A DNA stretch of 14,179 nt from an uncultured Planctomycetaceae bacterium. Its GTDB lineage: Bacteria > Planctomycetota > Planctomycetia > Pirellulales > Pirellulaceae. A program made the position numbers and the translations under genes. The notes below the pieces were generated by a model. That model did not search any database, was not told the DNA's origin, and worked only from the letters and a program-made list of their open reading frames with translations. The number at the start of each line of letters is the position of its first letter. The first letter of the stretch is position 1. The stretch lies in contig CAIYOB010001171.1 of NCBI GenBank assembly GCA_903927685.1, positions 1-14,179 on the forward strand, read 5' to 3'. Positions 12,786 through 14,179 of the stretch are shown here, piece by piece.

Positions 12786-14179
12786 ATGGCCGCCACCGCC
12801 CCGCCCCTCGACCGCCCGCGTTCGTCCCTGCCTGCCGACCTCTCGGCGGGCCTGGTAGTCTTTCTCGTCGCCCTACCGTTGTGCCTGGGAGTGGCCCTGG
12901 CCTCCAACGCCCCGCTGTTCTCCGGCATCCTGGCGGGAATCGTGGGTGGGATCCTGGTGGGAGCGATCAGCAAGTCGCAGACCAGTGTCAGCGGCCCCGC
13001 GGCGGGCTTGACCGCTGTCGTGGCGGCGCAGATCGCCGCCCTCGGGTCGTTCCAGACGTTCCTGCTGGCCGTCTTGATCGCCGGCCTGCTGCAGATTGCG
13101 TTGGGCGTGATCCGCGCTGGTGCGATTGCGGATTTCGTCCCATCCAGCGTGATCAAGGGCCTGCTGGCCGCCATCGGCCTGATCCTGATCCTGAAACAGT
13201 TGCCGCATCTGGTGGGACACGATACGGAACCCTTGGGCACGATGTCCTTTGCCGAGCGGGGCTACGAGAACACGTTCTCCGCGTTGGTGCACCTGTTCGG
13301 GGCCCTGCATCCCGGCGCCGTCGTCGTCGGCGCGGTTTCAATCGTGATCCTGCTGGTGTGGGACAAGGCCAAGTGGCTGAAACAATCGCTGCTTCCGGGG
13401 CCGCTGGCCGTGGTGCTGGCCGGAGTCGGTCTCAACCTGCTCCTGGCCCGCCTGGGCGGTTCCTGGACCATCGGCGCCACGCACCTCGTGCAGGTGCCGG
13501 TGGCGGACAACCTGGCCGGCTTCCTCGGCTTCCTCCAGTGGCCGGACCTGGCGTCGCTGGCTAACCCGCGGGTGTATTCGGCGGCGGTGACCATCGGCCT
13601 GCTGGCGTCGTTGGAGACCCTCTTGAACCTGGAAGCGATCGACAAACTGGATCCGCAGAAGCGGATCTCGCCCCCGAACCGGGAACTGGTCGCCCAAGGC
13701 GTGGGCAACGTCGTGGCGGGCCTAATCGGCGGTTTGCCGGTCACGTCGGTGATCGTGCGGAGTTCCGTGAATATCAACGCCGGCGGCAAGACCAAGCTGG
13801 CGACCATCGTCCACGGGCTGCTGTTGCTGCTGTGCGTTGCCCTCCTGCCGGGGTGGCTGAATCAGATCCCGCTGTCCTGCCTGGCGGCGGTGCTGATCAT
13901 GACCGGCTGGAAGCTGGCCAGCCCGAGACTGTTCCGGCAGATGTGGCGGGAAGGGCTGAATCAATTCCTGCCGTTCTTGGTCACCGTGGCCGCGATCCTG
14001 CTGTCCGACCTGTTGATCGGGATCCTGATCGGCCTGGGCTTCAGCATCGTGTTCATCTTGCGCAGCAACCTGCGGCGTCCACTGCGGCAGATCGTCGAGA
14101 AACACATTGGCAGCGAGGTCCTGCACATTGAGCTGTCCCAGCAGGTCAGCTTCCTGAATCGCGTGGCGATCTCCAAGGC
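12786..14179 (+). CDS. SulP-family anion (probable bicarbonate) transporter, partial at right edge
   Basis: Inner-membrane transporter of the SulP/SLC26 family. 464 residues are visible and the frame is open at the edge. The ATG at 12786 is preceded by AAAGG. After a short soluble N-terminus the first segment is SAGLVVFLVALPLCLGVALASNAPLFSGILAGIVGGI, followed by the family-conserved VSGPAAGLTAVVAAQIAALG. Many further hydrophobic helices follow (FLLAVLIAGLLQIALGVI, VVVGAVSIVILLVW, AVTIGLLASLETLLNLEAID, LNQFLPFLVTVAAILLSDLL). RELVAQGVGNVVAGLIGGLPVTSVIVRSSVNINAGGKTKLA matches the SulP core. The last visible residues (VLHIELSQQVSFLNRVAISK) look like the start of the cytoplasmic STAS domain. Location beside a carbonic anhydrase favours bicarbonate over sulfate, as in known SulP-carbonic anhydrase pairs and fusions. 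The substrate is inferred, not shown. Confidence 0.93.
   Translation, partial: MAATAPPLDRPRSSLPADLSAGLVVFLVALPLCLGVALASNAPLFSGILAGIVGGILVGAISKSQTSVSGPAAGLTAVVAAQIAALGSFQTFLLAVLIAGLLQIALGVIRAGAIADFVPSSVIKGLLAAIGLILILKQLPHLVGHDTEPLGTMSFAERGYENTFSALVHLFGALHPGAVVVGAVSIVILLVWDKAKWLKQSLLPGPLAVVLAGVGLNLLLARLGGSWTIGATHLVQVPVADNLAGFLGFLQWPDLASLANPRVYSAAVTIGLLASLETLLNLEAIDKLDPQKRISPPNRELVAQGVGNVVAGLIGGLPVTSVIVRSSVNINAGGKTKLATIVHGLLLLLCVALLPGWLNQIPLSCLAAVLIMTGWKLASPRLFRQMWREGLNQFLPFLVTVAAILLSDLLIGILIGLGFSIVFILRSNLRRPLRQIVEKHIGSEVLHIELSQQVSFLNRVAISK

Noticed and set aside
12722..14126. Minus-strand open frames opposite the SulP gene
   Set aside because: The plus strand encodes a continuous, motif-bearing SulP membrane protein; the minus-strand readings are shadows.

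Overview
The window is GC-rich bacterial DNA, most likely from a planctomycete. Three things point that way. One is an RDD membrane protein with an N-terminal CxxC...CPxC zinc ribbon and an NPYQSP-type linker. Another is a tripartite exporter whose adaptor has the GWPAVQF-GWPSVAVGTFGG signature. The third is several families of short GC-rich palindromes between genes. The assignment rests on protein and repeat style, not on a database search.

Left part (1-5635): a bacterial V/A-type rotary ATPase cluster on the minus strand. Read 5'->3' on that strand the order is subunit E (5635-5015), a DUF2764-type protein (3744-3058), subunit A (3045-1315) and subunit B (1266 running off the left edge). 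This is the spirochaete-type order E-DUF2764-A-B-(D-I-K), so D, I and K are expected beyond the left edge. The cluster is broken between E and DUF2764 by a plus-strand RDD/zinc-ribbon membrane protein gene (4235-5011) and a patch of alternating mini-hairpins (3887-4078). The RDD gene and E are convergent with only 3 bp between their stop codons.

Middle part (5761-11025): three minus-strand genes in the order ABC transporter (11025-8815), HlyD-type periplasmic adaptor (8759-7419) and TolC-type outer membrane factor (7407-5761). Together they form a type-I-secretion-like trans-envelope exporter. The ABC subunit is unusual. Its Walker A is intact, but the Q-loop Gln, the LSGGQ signature, the catalytic Glu after Walker B and the H-loop His all appear substituted. 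It has no C39 peptidase; instead it carries a ~185-residue N-terminal region ending in a His-rich linker. No obvious substrate gene is visible.

Right part (11026-14179): a divergent control region with a candidate promoter on each strand, a small putative secreted protein ORF (11292-11606), a perfect 20-bp palindrome (11639-11684), a beta-carbonic anhydrase (11915-12589), a ~140-bp nested palindromic element (12598-12741), and a SulP-family anion transporter (12786 to the right edge, partial). Carbonic anhydrase plus SulP suggests a bicarbonate uptake/interconversion pair.

No rRNA, tRNA, CRISPR array, integrase or transposase was seen. The observations most worth following are the degenerate ABC ATPase of the exporter, the split V-ATPase operon, and the three distinct palindromic repeat types.
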